Part shown: positions 34,572-43,098 of the stretch, piece after piece | Layout of the letters: every line of letters starts with the position of its first letter | Position numbering within the stretch: position 1 is the first letter of the stretch | Assembly (NCBI GenBank): GCA_964519895.1 | Contig: CAZFLE010000014.1 | Coordinates: 23,866 to 87,865, forward strand | From: CAYFPX01 sp964519895 | Lineage (GTDB): Bacteria; Myxococcota_A; UBA796; CAJQPC01 | Length of the DNA stretch: 64,000 bases | Direction: 5' to 3' | Notes under the pieces: model-generated | Database searches by the model: none | What the model was told of the DNA's origin: nothing | Seen by the model: only the letters and a program-made list of their open reading frames with translations | Position numbers and translations under genes: made by a program

Positions 34572-36236
34572 ATGCGGCCACACTTCCCCTCCCCTCTGGT
34601 CCAAGATGTGCCCGTGCCCGTTCCAATGCCCATCGCTGCCGCTCTGTGGCTCTCGCTGGGTGCCTGCGACGGCCGCTCGTCGGGCACGGACACGGCGGTG
34701 GATCGGGACCATGGCGACCCACCGGCGACCCAGGCACCCGAGCCCACCCTGCGGCGGCTGACCTGGGCCCAGTACCTCCAGACCCTCCAGGACCTGCTGG
34801 GCGATGACCTGGCCATGCCCACCCGCCTGGAGCCGGACAGCCGCATCGACGGGCTGCCGAGCGTCGGGGCCACCGTGATGAGCGTGAGCGCCTGGGGCGT
34901 CGAGCGCTACGAGGACGCGGCTTTGTCGTTGGCCGAGCAGGCCCTGGTCGACGACCGCATGCTGCCGTGCACGCCCGCGTCGGACACCGACCCGGACTGT
35001 GCCCAGGACTTCGTCGACACCTGGGGGGTGCGGTTCTACCGCCGGCCGCTCACCGACGACGAGTCCGCCCGGCTGGTGGACCTGATCGGCCTGGTCGGGG
35101 CGGCCGAAGGCGACTTCCGGGCCGGGGCGACCTATGGGCTGGCAGCCATGCTCCAGTCCCCGTACTTCCTGTACCGGGTGGAGCTCGGCACCGCCGATCC
35201 CGACGACCCGGCGACCCGCTGGCTCGACGACCACGAGCTGGCCACCCGGCTGAGCTACCTGCTCTGGAACACCACCCCCGACGACACCCTGCTGGCCGCC
35301 GCGGCCGCCGGCGAGTTGTCGACCCCAGAAGGGCTGTCCGCACAAGCCACCCGCCTGCTCGAGGACCCGCGGGCCGAGCAGGGTGTGCGCAACCTGTTCA
35401 CGGAGATCCTCCACCTGGACGAGCTGGACGACCTGTCCAAGGACCCCACCGTCTTCACCCACGCCAGCGCCGAGCTGGGGCCGATGGCCCGGGAAGAGAC
35501 CCTGCTGGGCATCGTGGATCTCATCCTGACCCAGGACGGCGACTACCGGGACCTGTACACGACCCGCGACACCTGGGTCGATCGCTCCCTGGCCGCGCTC
35601 TACAACGTGCCCGCCCCGACCATGGACGGCTTCGGACCGGTCCGGCTGGACCCGGAAGATGGCCGCCGCGGGTACCTGGGCCAGGCCAGCTTCCTGGCCT
35701 TGAACGCCCACCTGACCAGCACCTCGGCCACCCTCCGGGGCAAGTTCATCCAGGAAGTGGTCTTGTGTCACACCATCCCGCCGCCGCCGAGCGGGGTGGA
35801 CACGTCCATCCCCGAGCCCGACGCGGACAGCCCCACCCTGCGGGAGCGCATCCAGTCCCACCTCGAGGACCCGGCCTGCGCAACGTGTCACGAGCTGACG
35901 GACCTGATCGGGCTCGGGTTCGAGAATTTCGACGGGGTGGGCCGCTGGCGGGACACCGAGAACGGCGCCACCATCGACGCCAGCGGCGACCTGGAGGGCG
36001 AGTCCTTCAGCGACGCCTGGGACTTCGCGGGGGTCCTGCGCAGCCACCCGGACCTGGGCGGGTGCCTGACCGAACACGTGTGGGGCGTCGGCACCGGCCA
36101 CGTGCCCACCTACGAAGAGCTGGCCCTGGCGGAGTGGCTGGGCGACGAGCTGACGGTCTACGACCACAGCGTGCAGCGGCTGCTGTTGGCTGCGGTCACC
36201 AGCGACGGCTTCCGCCGCACGGGGGCGATTCAGTGA
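34572..36236 (+). CDS. DUF1592/DUF1588/DUF1585-type secreted protein
   Basis: This 554-residue protein has the DUF1587-1595-1592-1588-1585 order typical of Planctomycetes and Myxococcota. Segments seen are RRLTWAQYLQTLQDLLG, YRRPLTDDESARLVDLI, AAMLQSPYFLYRVE, STSATLRGKFIQEVVLC, ATCHELTDLIGLGFENFD and SVQRLLLAAVTSDGFR. CATCH resembles a haem or redox motif. A lipobox-like LSLGAC lies near residue 29. The exact start is uncertain: ATG 34572, GTG 34608 and ATG 34626 are all in frame. The GTGA overlap with the DUF1552 gene marks the usual two-gene unit. Function is unknown. Confidence 0.8.
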   Translation: MRPHFPSPLVQDVPVPVPMPIAAALWLSLGACDGRSSGTDTAVDRDHGDPPATQAPEPTLRRLTWAQYLQTLQDLLGDDLAMPTRLEPDSRIDGLPSVGATVMSVSAWGVERYEDAALSLAEQALVDDRMLPCTPASDTDPDCAQDFVDTWGVRFYRRPLTDDESARLVDLIGLVGAAEGDFRAGATYGLAAMLQSPYFLYRVELGTADPDDPATRWLDDHELATRLSYLLWNTTPDDTLLAAAAAGELSTPEGLSAQATRLLEDPRAEQGVRNLFTEILHLDELDDLSKDPTVFTHASAELGPMAREETLLGIVDLILTQDGDYRDLYTTRDTWVDRSLAALYNVPAPTMDGFGPVRLDPEDGRRGYLGQASFLALNAHLTSTSATLRGKFIQEVVLCHTIPPPPSGVDTSIPEPDADSPTLRERIQSHLEDPACATCHELTDLIGLGFENFDGVGRWRDTENGATIDASGDLEGESFSDAWDFAGVLRSHPDLGGCLTEHVWGVGTGHVPTYEELALAEWLGDELTVYDHSVQRLLLAAVTSDGFRRTGAIQ

Positions 36237-37606
36237 AGCGCCACTTCCCCAAGCGTCGACGCCTCACACCACCGGGCGTGGCCCAGGCCCCACGGGCTGG
36301 CACGAGCCGCCGGACCGTCCTGCGCGGCCTGCTCGCCGGTGCACCGGTGGCTCTGACCCTGCCGTGGCTCGAGAGCTTCGGTCCGGGGGTGGCCCACGCC
36401 GCTGACACCGGCTTCCCCAAGCGCTTCGTGCTGTGGTTCTGGGGCAATGGCAACCGGCCCGAGGTCTGGCGCCCCACCGACGAGGGCGAGATCTGGACGC
36501 TGACGGACCAGCTCGCCCCGCTCGCGGCGCTTCAGCAGAAACTGTCGGTCGTGACCGGCTACGCCGTCAAGGTCGAGAACGTCATCCCCCACGGCTCGGG
36601 CATGGCCGGGCTCCTGACGGGCCTCCAGGCCGACGGCGACGACGACGACTGGACCGTGGCCGGCCCCACCTTCGACCAGCTCCTGGCCCAACAGATCGGC
36701 GACGACACGGTCTACCGTTCGCTCAACCTGGGGGTCGCCAGCGACGAGTCGGTGAGCTACTCCGGCGCCAACGCCCACAACCCGGCGGACTCCGACCCGT
36801 TCACCGTCTACGACATGCTGTTCGGGGCCACCTTTCGGGAGCCCGGCGAGGAAGGCCTGGTCGACCCGGGTCTCGGCTACCGGCGCAGCGTGCTCGATGC
36901 AGTGCTCCAGGACCTGAACAGCCTGAACAACCGGGTCAGCGCCGCGGACCAGATCCGCCTCGAGGCCCACTCAGACGCCGTGCGCGAGCTGGAGCTCAGG
37001 CTGGCCCGGCTCGAGGAGAACCCCGCTTCCTTCGAGGCCTGCACCTACCCCACCGTGCCCGACGCGGACTACCCGGACATCGAGGGCCGTCCACAGCTGG
37101 AGGCTCGGAACCTGGCGATGGCCGAGCTGGCGGCGATGGCGCTGGCCTGCGACCAGACACGGGTCATGTCCTACACGTTCAGCCAGCCGCTCTACAACGG
37201 CCTGTACCAAGACGTCGAGGATGGGCACCACAACCTGACCCACGACGAGCCGGGCGATCAGCCCCAGGTCGAGAGCATCGCCACCCAGGTGATGACCGGT
37301 CTGGCCGACTTCCTGGGGGCGCTCGACGCCATCGACGAGGGCGACGGCACCCTGCTGGACCACACCCTGGTCATGGCGTGCAGCGAGACCAGCGAGGGCC
37401 AGACCCACAGCCTGGAGGAGATCCCGCTGATCTTCGCCGGGGGCGCCTCGGGTGGCGTCGCGATGGGTCGGCACGTGCGCTCCTGGACCCAGGAGAACGT
37501 CAACAAGGCCCTGCTCAGCGCCCTGCGCGGCATGGACCTGACCCTGACCTCGCTGGGAAGCGACGACACGTACACCGAGGACGGCGTCTCGGAGCTCGAA
37601 GGATGA
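36233..37606 (+). CDS. DUF1552 protein with Tat-like signal
   Basis: This 457-residue protein starts with a twin-arginine-type leader (TSRRTVLRGLLAG) and a cleavage region near VAHAADTG. The body has the DUF1552 pattern, including WFWGNGNRPEVW, a central LEAHSDAVRELELRLARLE helix and a late HNLTHDEPG histidine cluster. DUF1552 proteins resemble DUF1501/sulfatase-like hydrolases and nearly always pair with DUF1592-type proteins, as here. Start and stop overlap both neighbours, so a three-gene coupled unit is likely. Confidence 0.85.
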   Translation: MKRHFPKRRRLTPPGVAQAPRAGTSRRTVLRGLLAGAPVALTLPWLESFGPGVAHAADTGFPKRFVLWFWGNGNRPEVWRPTDEGEIWTLTDQLAPLAALQQKLSVVTGYAVKVENVIPHGSGMAGLLTGLQADGDDDDWTVAGPTFDQLLAQQIGDDTVYRSLNLGVASDESVSYSGANAHNPADSDPFTVYDMLFGATFREPGEEGLVDPGLGYRRSVLDAVLQDLNSLNNRVSAADQIRLEAHSDAVRELELRLARLEENPASFEACTYPTVPDADYPDIEGRPQLEARNLAMAELAAMALACDQTRVMSYTFSQPLYNGLYQDVEDGHHNLTHDEPGDQPQVESIATQVMTGLADFLGALDAIDEGDGTLLDHTLVMACSETSEGQTHSLEEIPLIFAGGASGGVAMGRHVRSWTQENVNKALLSALRGMDLTLTSLGSDDTYTEDGVSELEG

Positions 37607-38433
37607 GCTGGGTGCTGTTGGCCCTGCTCGGCTGCACCGGCGACGAGCAGGTCGCCGAGAGCTGCGGCGACCCGGCCGACGTGCACACCGTGGTCATCAG
37701 CGCCCTCACCTTTGGCCGCACTCTGGACGACGGCACGACCTGGGGCTTCGACCTGGACGGGCGCGTCAGCGACAGCTCGGACTGGGAGGGCTGCTACCGC
37801 CAGGACCAGATCAGCCCAGAGGGCGTCGAGGGCATCGACAGCGCCTTCACGGTCCTGGTGCCGGCCCTCGAGGCCACGGAAGGCGCCGCGGTCGAAGGCC
37901 TGATCGCCGACAGCATCGTGAACGGGGAGCTGATCCTGTTGCTCGAACTCACCGGCGTCGACGACCTGTCCAACGACGACTGTGTCGACGCCACCCTCTA
38001 CCGCGGCGACGGCACGCCGCTCGTGGGCACCGACGGCCACATCCTGGACGGGCAGACCTTTGGGGTGTCCGAGACCGTGGCGCCTGTGACCGGTCGCGGG
38101 AGCATCGTCGACGGCCAGGTCACGGTGCGCGACATCTCGGTGTCCCTGCCGCTCCAGATCCTGGACGCCGAGCTGGTGCTGACCATGCACGACGCCGCCA
38201 TCCGGGCCGATCTCTACAGCGACGGCACGGCCTCGGGCTACCTCGCAGGCGCGGTGCCGACCCACGAGATCACCGACATCGCCTACGAGGAAGACGTCGA
38301 CTCCCTGGCCGAGATCATCGAGGGCCTGGTGAACCTGAGCGCGGACCTGGATCCCGACGATCTGGGGGTCTGCCAGTCCCTGTCGGTCACCCTGGAGTAC
38401 GAGGCCATCCCGGCCTGGGTCCTGGTCGAGTAG
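37603..38433 (+). CDS. Lipoprotein of unknown function
   Basis: This 276-residue lipoprotein has a lipobox at LLALLGC. It is Asp-rich and beta-structured, with cysteines at the start (SCGDP), middle (GCYRQD, DDCVDA) and end (GVCQSL) that may pair. Its ATG overlaps the DUF1552 stop, so it is probably a partner lipoprotein of that unit. No family is recognised. Confidence 0.7.
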   Translation: MSWVLLALLGCTGDEQVAESCGDPADVHTVVISALTFGRTLDDGTTWGFDLDGRVSDSSDWEGCYRQDQISPEGVEGIDSAFTVLVPALEATEGAAVEGLIADSIVNGELILLLELTGVDDLSNDDCVDATLYRGDGTPLVGTDGHILDGQTFGVSETVAPVTGRGSIVDGQVTVRDISVSLPLQILDAELVLTMHDAAIRADLYSDGTASGYLAGAVPTHEITDIAYEEDVDSLAEIIEGLVNLSADLDPDDLGVCQSLSVTLEYEAIPAWVLVE

Positions 38434-38437
38434 CGCT

Positions 38438-38839
38438 GTGAGGCGCCGCTGCCCCTGCAGGTCCGGCCGCCAGTATCGTCGCTGTTGTGAGCCCTGGCAC
38501 CAGGGCACGCCCGCTCCCTCTGCCGAAGCCCTGATGCGGAGCCGCTTCGCCGCCTACGCACTGGGACTCGTGGACTACATCCAGCGCACCACCCACCCGG
38601 ACGGGCCCCACCACCAGGACGACCGAGACGTCTGGGCCGCCAGCATCCTCGCGTTCTCCCAGGGCACCCGGTTCCAGACCCTGGTGATCTCGGAGCACAG
38701 CCAACAGGGAGACCGGGCCTGGGTCACGTTCCGCGCGGGCCTGAGCCAAGCCGGCCAGGACGCCTCCTTCACCGAGCGCAGCGGGTTCGAGCGGGTCGAC
38801 GGCGCATGGCTCTACCGGGACGGCGAGCCGATCCTCTGA
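38438..38839 (+). CDS. YchJ-family SEC-C protein
   Basis: This 133-residue protein starts with the SEC-C-type zinc motif CPCRSGRQYRRCCEPWH. The NTF2-like YchJ domain follows, with the characteristic AEALMRSRFAAYALGLVDYI and a terminal SGFERVDGAWLYRDG. YchJ proteins are small cytoplasmic proteins of uncertain role. A GTG start is used four bases after the lipoprotein stop. Confidence 0.85.
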   Translation: MRRRCPCRSGRQYRRCCEPWHQGTPAPSAEALMRSRFAAYALGLVDYIQRTTHPDGPHHQDDRDVWAASILAFSQGTRFQTLVISEHSQQGDRAWVTFRAGLSQAGQDASFTERSGFERVDGAWLYRDGEPIL

Positions 38840-38907
38840 CCGGGGTCAACTCACCGGGCGGGCCTGCCGATCTCTGGTCTGACCCTCACGGACACCAGGA
38901 GCCCGCC

Positions 38908-39075
38908 ATGAGCATGACCAAAGACGACTGGATCAAGGTCTTCGCCAGCTGCGGCGGCCTGGTGTCGGGCTTCCTGTTCGCCATGGTGGTCTGGGACACC
39001 TTTGATCCCCCGGTCTCAGCACCCGCCGTCAGCGCCATGACCGCTCCTGCCCCGGACCTGCTGCCCGAAGGCTGA
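38908..39075 (+). CDS. Small single-pass membrane protein
   Basis: This 55-residue protein has one hydrophobic helix (VFASCGGLVSGFLFAMVVW) between a charged N-terminus and a Pro/Ala tail. AGGAG lies seven bases before the ATG, a strong ribosome-binding site that supports the start. No family is recognised. It sits alone in the plus direction. Confidence 0.6.
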   Translation: MSMTKDDWIKVFASCGGLVSGFLFAMVVWDTFDPPVSAPAVSAMTAPAPDLLPEG

Positions 39076-39170
39076 ACGGACAGCGCCGATCCCGGAACGT
39101 CACCAGATGTCCCTCCCCTGAAGGGCCCACCGGCCCCAGCGTCACTGAGTCCGTGACCCTGGGAGCTGTG

Positions 39171-39734
39171 ATGACCCCTCTCTCCAACCGCTTGAGCACG
39201 CTGATCGTGGTGCCGGCCCTGGCCGTGTCGGCCGTGGCCTCGGCACGCACCCTGGACCTGGGCAGCGACGACGACACCCTGCAGATGTCGGTGCTGGGCC
39301 TGAGCGAACACGGTGCCCCCGTGCACGCGAACTTCGGTCCCTACGACGTCGAGATCGACGGCGTGGACACCGACCGCTTCCACTTCGAGCTCCAGCGGGC
39401 CGAGGAGCCCACCTGGATCGGCGCTTGTGCCATGGGGGCCGGCGACCAGCTGCTCTGCAGCTTCTACAGCCCGACCCTGGACGCTCACGGCTTCCTTGCG
39501 GTGGATGACCGGGACGATGGGCTGACCCTGGGCACCCTGCAGGGCCCCGACGTGGACCTGGGCGTGCGAACCGACCGGGCGGGCTGGACGCTCCAGGATG
39601 ACCAAGGGGCCATCGGCGGTGTGTCCCTGAGGGGTCGGGACCAGATCTGGTTCGACCGTCAGGGGGACCTGGAGACACAGCCCCTGCTCGCAGCGGCAGC
39701 GGGCGCGCTGTGGGTCTACGACGAGGTCCGCTGA
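39171..39734 (+). CDS. Exported hypothetical protein
   Basis: This 187-residue protein has a signal peptide (MTPLSNRLSTLIVVPALAVS, cleaved near VASARTLDL). The mature part is beta-rich and acidic, with two cysteines (GACAMGAGDQLLCSF) likely to form a disulfide. GGGAGC precedes the ATG by about four bases, which favours this start over the GTG at 39153. No family is recognised. Confidence 0.6.
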   Translation: MTPLSNRLSTLIVVPALAVSAVASARTLDLGSDDDTLQMSVLGLSEHGAPVHANFGPYDVEIDGVDTDRFHFELQRAEEPTWIGACAMGAGDQLLCSFYSPTLDAHGFLAVDDRDDGLTLGTLQGPDVDLGVRTDRAGWTLQDDQGAIGGVSLRGRDQIWFDRQGDLETQPLLAAAAGALWVYDEVR

Positions 39735-39749
39735 TCGGCGCTGGGGCCC

Positions 39750-40601
39750 TCAGGGCACGGGCGGGGCCCACACGGTGTCGTTCACGCTCACCCGGACCAC
39801 CCCCCAGCGGTAGGCGTCGGTGGTGCTGGAGTCCCCGAGCAGCAGCATGATCGCCGACGTGACCTCGTCCTTGGGCATGCCGCCGTCGTGGGTGCTGAAG
39901 TCGACCAGACAGGCCGCGGGGTACGCGTCGACCACCGCGGTGAGGGGTCGGCCGGTGCCGTCCAGGTGACCCGGCAACAGGTCGTCCAGGCCGCCGACAG
40001 CCTTCCAGTGGGGACCCGCGGCTTCCAGCGTGTAGCGAGGCCAGCCGTCGTCGGTCGCCACGGGATCGCCCAGGGTCTGCTCGTCGACCACCAGCACGCG
40101 CACGTCGGTCCCGTCGCAGGCCAGGTCCAGCTGGACGTTCACGTAGAGGTGGGCGGTGCCCGAGCCCACCTGGGCGTCGACGGTCAGGGTCTCGAGCTCC
40201 CCCAGCAACAGCCCGTCCAGCCCGGGCAGGCCGGCGATGGCCTTGCTGCCGGTGCCTTGGCCGTTGAAGCCCCCGGGCGGGTTGTTGCCCTTCTGGGTCT
40301 CCAGGATCAGCGCCTGGGCGGGGTCGGACCAACCCGCCGTGGCCTTGTTGACCGAGTGGTCCACCAGGTCGGCCAGGCTGAGGGCCGGCGGTGCGGTGTC
40401 CTGGGTGTCGGTGTCCTGGGTGTCGGACCCACTGGCCGTGTCGCCCGAGTCGGTCGGTGGGGCGGTCTCGGTGGTGCCGACGGTGGTGGCCGTGCCGGAG
40501 TCGTCGGCGGTGCCGGTGTCAGAGGCGGTGTCTCCGTCGCAGGCGACGACGGCACCGGCGGTCAGGAGCAGGGCGATGAGGCGATTCATGATCAGGCGCA
40601 T
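39750..40601 (-). CDS. Lipoprotein with Thr/Asp linker
   Basis: This 283-residue lipoprotein has its lipobox in AGAVVACDG. A long Thr/Asp/Ser spacer follows (TDSGDTASGSDTQDTDTQDT). The C-terminal domain is beta-rich with a conserved-looking LETQKGNNPPGGFNG loop. The ATG at 40601 is chosen because GAGG lies about nine bases upstream. It starts ten bases after the small lipoprotein gene of the same operon. Function is unknown. Confidence 0.65.
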   Translation of the reverse strand: MRLIMNRLIALLLTAGAVVACDGDTASDTGTADDSGTATTVGTTETAPPTDSGDTASGSDTQDTDTQDTAPPALSLADLVDHSVNKATAGWSDPAQALILETQKGNNPPGGFNGQGTGSKAIAGLPGLDGLLLGELETLTVDAQVGSGTAHLYVNVQLDLACDGTDVRVLVVDEQTLGDPVATDDGWPRYTLEAAGPHWKAVGGLDDLLPGHLDGTGRPLTAVVDAYPAACLVDFSTHDGGMPKDEVTSAIMLLLGDSSTTDAYRWGVVRVSVNDTVWAPPVP

Positions 40602-40611
40602 GCCGCCGCCT

Positions 40612-40971
40612 CTATCCGAAGCACAGGTCCGTGTAGAGGTCGACGTCCTGGGGCTGGCACGAGACCAGGTCGATCGTGGGCTGCTCGTCGCTGAAGCAGT
40701 CGCCATACGCGTTCTCGGCGCTCAGGATCCAGGTGTGCTCCCACAGGGGCAGCCGCCAGCTGCCGTCGTCCAGCGCCACCGTCTCGAGCTCATCGCCGGT
40801 GGCCGAGAGCGCGAACACCTTGCCGCCCGGCTCCGGGCTGGGGCTGTTGCGGTCGTCGCCGTAGAGCAGCCCACGGATGCCGGTCCAGCAGCCGGTGTCG
40901 GTCGACGTGGCGGTGTCGGCCGTGTCCAGGACCGTGTCCCCGGTACAGCCCAGGAGCCAGACCGCGATCAC
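40612..40971 (-). CDS. Small lipoprotein
   Basis: This 119-residue lipoprotein (lipobox AVWLLGC) has four further cysteines. Segments such as EPGGKVFALSATGDELETVA and DDGSWRLPLWEHTW resemble a carboxypeptidase-regulatory or CNA-B-like beta-sandwich. The GTG start overlaps the stop of the FG-GAP gene upstream (GTGA). Function is unknown. Confidence 0.65.
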   Translation of the reverse strand: MIAVWLLGCTGDTVLDTADTATSTDTGCWTGIRGLLYGDDRNSPSPEPGGKVFALSATGDELETVALDDGSWRLPLWEHTWILSAENAYGDCFSDEQPTIDLVSCQPQDVDLYTDLCFG

Positions 40972-42488
40972 AACAACGAGCCGAACAGGTACACCGCTCC
41001 GGCGTCTGTGGCCGTGCTGTTGGCGTAGGCCGTGCCCAGGAGCAGCTCGCCCGCGCCGTCGCCGTCCAGATCCGCCACGTCCATCACGCCGCCCAGGTAG
41101 TCCTTGGCGCCGGCGCCGTGCAGCGTGGCCGTGGGCGTGGGCGCGGTCCAGCCTCCCGCCTGGCCCAGGAACAGGTCCACGCGCCCGCCCTTGGTCACGA
41201 GCCCCTGGTAGGCGAGCACCGCGCCGAGCAGCAGGTCGTCGATGCCGTCGCCGTTGGTGTCGCCGGCCGCCAGGCCCGTCCCCGCCTCGTGGTGGTCCCA
41301 GGTGCCTTCGAGTGTCGCCACAACGGTGGCGTCGCCGTCGAAGAACGCCGGGCCTCCGGCATAGACCACCACCGCACCCGACTCGGTGTAGGCGATGTCC
41401 GAGAGCGGCACCCCGACCACCAGCTCGTCGGCGCCGTCGCCGTCGAAGTCGCCAGCCGCCAGCCGCCAGCCGTAGATCTCGTAGCTGTGCTCGCCCTGCC
41501 AGCGGACCGGCGCGTCGGCCAGCGCAATTGTGCCGTCGAGCTGGCTCCCGGGAAGCGCGTAGACCAGCCCCTTCGAAGAGCCACCGTAGGGCGCCGACAG
41601 CGCCGCGTCGGTGTGACCGTCGCCGTCGAAGTCCCCGCCGGCCAGGTCCAGGCCAGCGGCCCCGGTGCTGTCCTCGGCCACGAGCTGGGCCGCGACGCCA
41701 TCCAGCCCCTGGTCCCAGTCGTCGAGCCCGTCCCGGCCCCGGATCAGAGCAGCGCCGCCACTGCCGTAGGCTTCGGAGCTGCCGTTGTGGCTGCGGAAGT
41801 CCGTGGTCACCAACAGGTCTGCCAGGCCGTCGCCGTCGGTGTCCCCCAGGGGCAGCACCGCCTGGCCTGCCCGGGCATACTCGGTCGTGCCGGTCCACGT
41901 GGCCGTCGGGGTCAGGTCCCAACCGAGCCACCCGCCGGACGCGCCGGCCACCAGGGCGACCCGCCCCGCTTCGGCCAGCTCGGTGTCGTAGCCCCGCGAC
42001 GTGGCCACGAAGTCGTCGACCCCGTCGCCCGTCATGTCGCCCACCCAGGCCACCGCGTGGCCCAGGGACTCGTACTCCCAGGTCCCTGCCAGGTTGCCCA
42101 GCACCGCGTCGGTGCCCACGCTGGGCAGTCCGCCGCCGCTCAAGACCCGCGCTCGCCCCACGTCCCGGGTGCCGTCGGTCGCGTCCCAGCCAGGGGCGCC
42201 CAGGATCACGTCGGCGAACCCGTCGGCGTCGCCGTCGCCGCCGGCGTCCAAGGCATAGCCCTGGTACTCGTAGCTCTGGGACCCGGTGAAGGTGCAGGGC
42301 GCCTGTTCCGCGCACGTGCCCACAGCCCAGGACGTGGGCACCAGGGTGCAGGGGGTCGCCGGCGTGCCGGTGTCGCCGGTCTCTGCGGTGTCGGTGGGGG
42401 TCGAGGTGCTGTCCGTCGGCGTGACGGTCGTCGACGCCGTGTCGTCTGGGGCCTGGGGGCACCCGAGCAGGAGCGCGAGGGCGATCAT
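40968..42488 (-). CDS. FG-GAP repeat lipoprotein
   Basis: This 506-residue lipoprotein (lipobox LLLGC) has a Thr/Asp-rich linker and about seven FG-GAP beta-propeller blades, with calcium-binding DxDGDGxxD loops such as GDGDADGFADVILGAPG, DTDGDGLADLLV and DTNGDGIDDLLLGA. This is an integrin-alpha-like propeller, probably on the cell surface. Its ATG overlaps the stop of the selenoprotein candidate, and its stop overlaps the next gene, so the operon is coupled throughout. Confidence 0.85.
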   Translation of the reverse strand: MIALALLLGCPQAPDDTASTTVTPTDSTSTPTDTAETGDTGTPATPCTLVPTSWAVGTCAEQAPCTFTGSQSYEYQGYALDAGGDGDADGFADVILGAPGWDATDGTRDVGRARVLSGGGLPSVGTDAVLGNLAGTWEYESLGHAVAWVGDMTGDGVDDFVATSRGYDTELAEAGRVALVAGASGGWLGWDLTPTATWTGTTEYARAGQAVLPLGDTDGDGLADLLVTTDFRSHNGSSEAYGSGGAALIRGRDGLDDWDQGLDGVAAQLVAEDSTGAAGLDLAGGDFDGDGHTDAALSAPYGGSSKGLVYALPGSQLDGTIALADAPVRWQGEHSYEIYGWRLAAGDFDGDGADELVVGVPLSDIAYTESGAVVVYAGGPAFFDGDATVVATLEGTWDHHEAGTGLAAGDTNGDGIDDLLLGAVLAYQGLVTKGGRVDLFLGQAGGWTAPTPTATLHGAGAKDYLGGVMDVADLDGDGAGELLLGTAYANSTATDAGAVYLFGSLL

Positions 42489-43018
42489 GGTGCCACCACC
42501 GCGGCGATCTCGGCCAGCAGCCGCTCTTCTTCGGTGTCGTAGTCCATGTCGTAGTGCAAGAGCACCATCTGACCGTCGCGGTCGATGATGTAGAGGAACC
42601 ACTTGCTCGCGTTGTAGCTGCTGAAGACCGCGTCCTCGGCTGTGTCCTGGAGCACCGGCAGCGAGAGCCCGGCCGTCATGTCCGGCAGGCCCTCATCGGC
42701 GCCGTACTGGTTGATCAGGATCAGGTCCACGTCCCCCCAGGTGGGGGAGTGGGTGTCCCAGAGACGCTGAAGGTCGGCAGCCTGCGCGACGCAGTGACTT
42801 CACGTCGCTGTCGCAAAATAGACCACCAGCACACGACCAAGGGACTCGCTGCGGGAGCGTTGTTGCCCATAGGTGGCCGATCCGGGGTTCACGTCGTCCA
42901 GCGTGAAGTCCGGGACCTGGCCCTGCTGGAAGCCGCACTCGGCGGTGGGATCTCCCGCTGGAGGAGCCGCCAGGGCGGGCAGGGTCAACAGGGCGATCCA
43001 GGTGAACAGCGAGGTCAC
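42485..43018 (-). CDS. Thioredoxin-fold selenoprotein candidate (UxxC, in-frame UGA at 42800-42802)
   Basis: This exported redoxin-like protein has 177 residues if UGA is read as selenocysteine. A signal peptide (MTSLFTWIALLTLPALAAPP) is followed by a redoxin N-terminal strand pair (VPDFTLDDVNPG). The active-site segment LVVYFATAT-U-SHCVAQAADL then puts UGA exactly where the first cysteine of a thioredoxin CxxC sits. After the UGA the same frame continues as a typical thioredoxin fold (DVDLILINQYG, LSLPVLQDT, WFLYIIDRDGQMVLLHYD) to 42485. A hairpin starts at the UGA. Read as two ORFs it would be a broken gene, but the perfect UxxC fit and normal coding beyond favour Sec. Confidence 0.75.
42768..42802 (-). 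promoter_or_regulatory. SECIS-like hairpin at the UGA codon
   Basis: Starting with the UGA, the mRNA can form a 35-base stem-loop. The outer stem TGAAG-TC pairs with GAC-CTTCA with one bulge, and an inner stem CTGCG/CGCAG closes on a small loop. Bacterial SECIS elements lie immediately 3' of the UGA inside the coding region, as here. Only the fold drawn by eye supports it. Confidence 0.6.
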
Positions 43019-43098
43019 GGGGCGGGTCTCCAGCGGTGCAACCTATCGCGGCCGGTGGAGGGTGTGCCCTGGTCGGATATGCGGAGTGCAGGAGGTGA

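Noticed and set aside
42730..43018. Reading the redoxin gene as two pseudogene fragments
   Set aside because: The UGA is in frame, sits at the CxxC position and is followed by a hairpin and unbroken normal coding, which favours selenocysteine.
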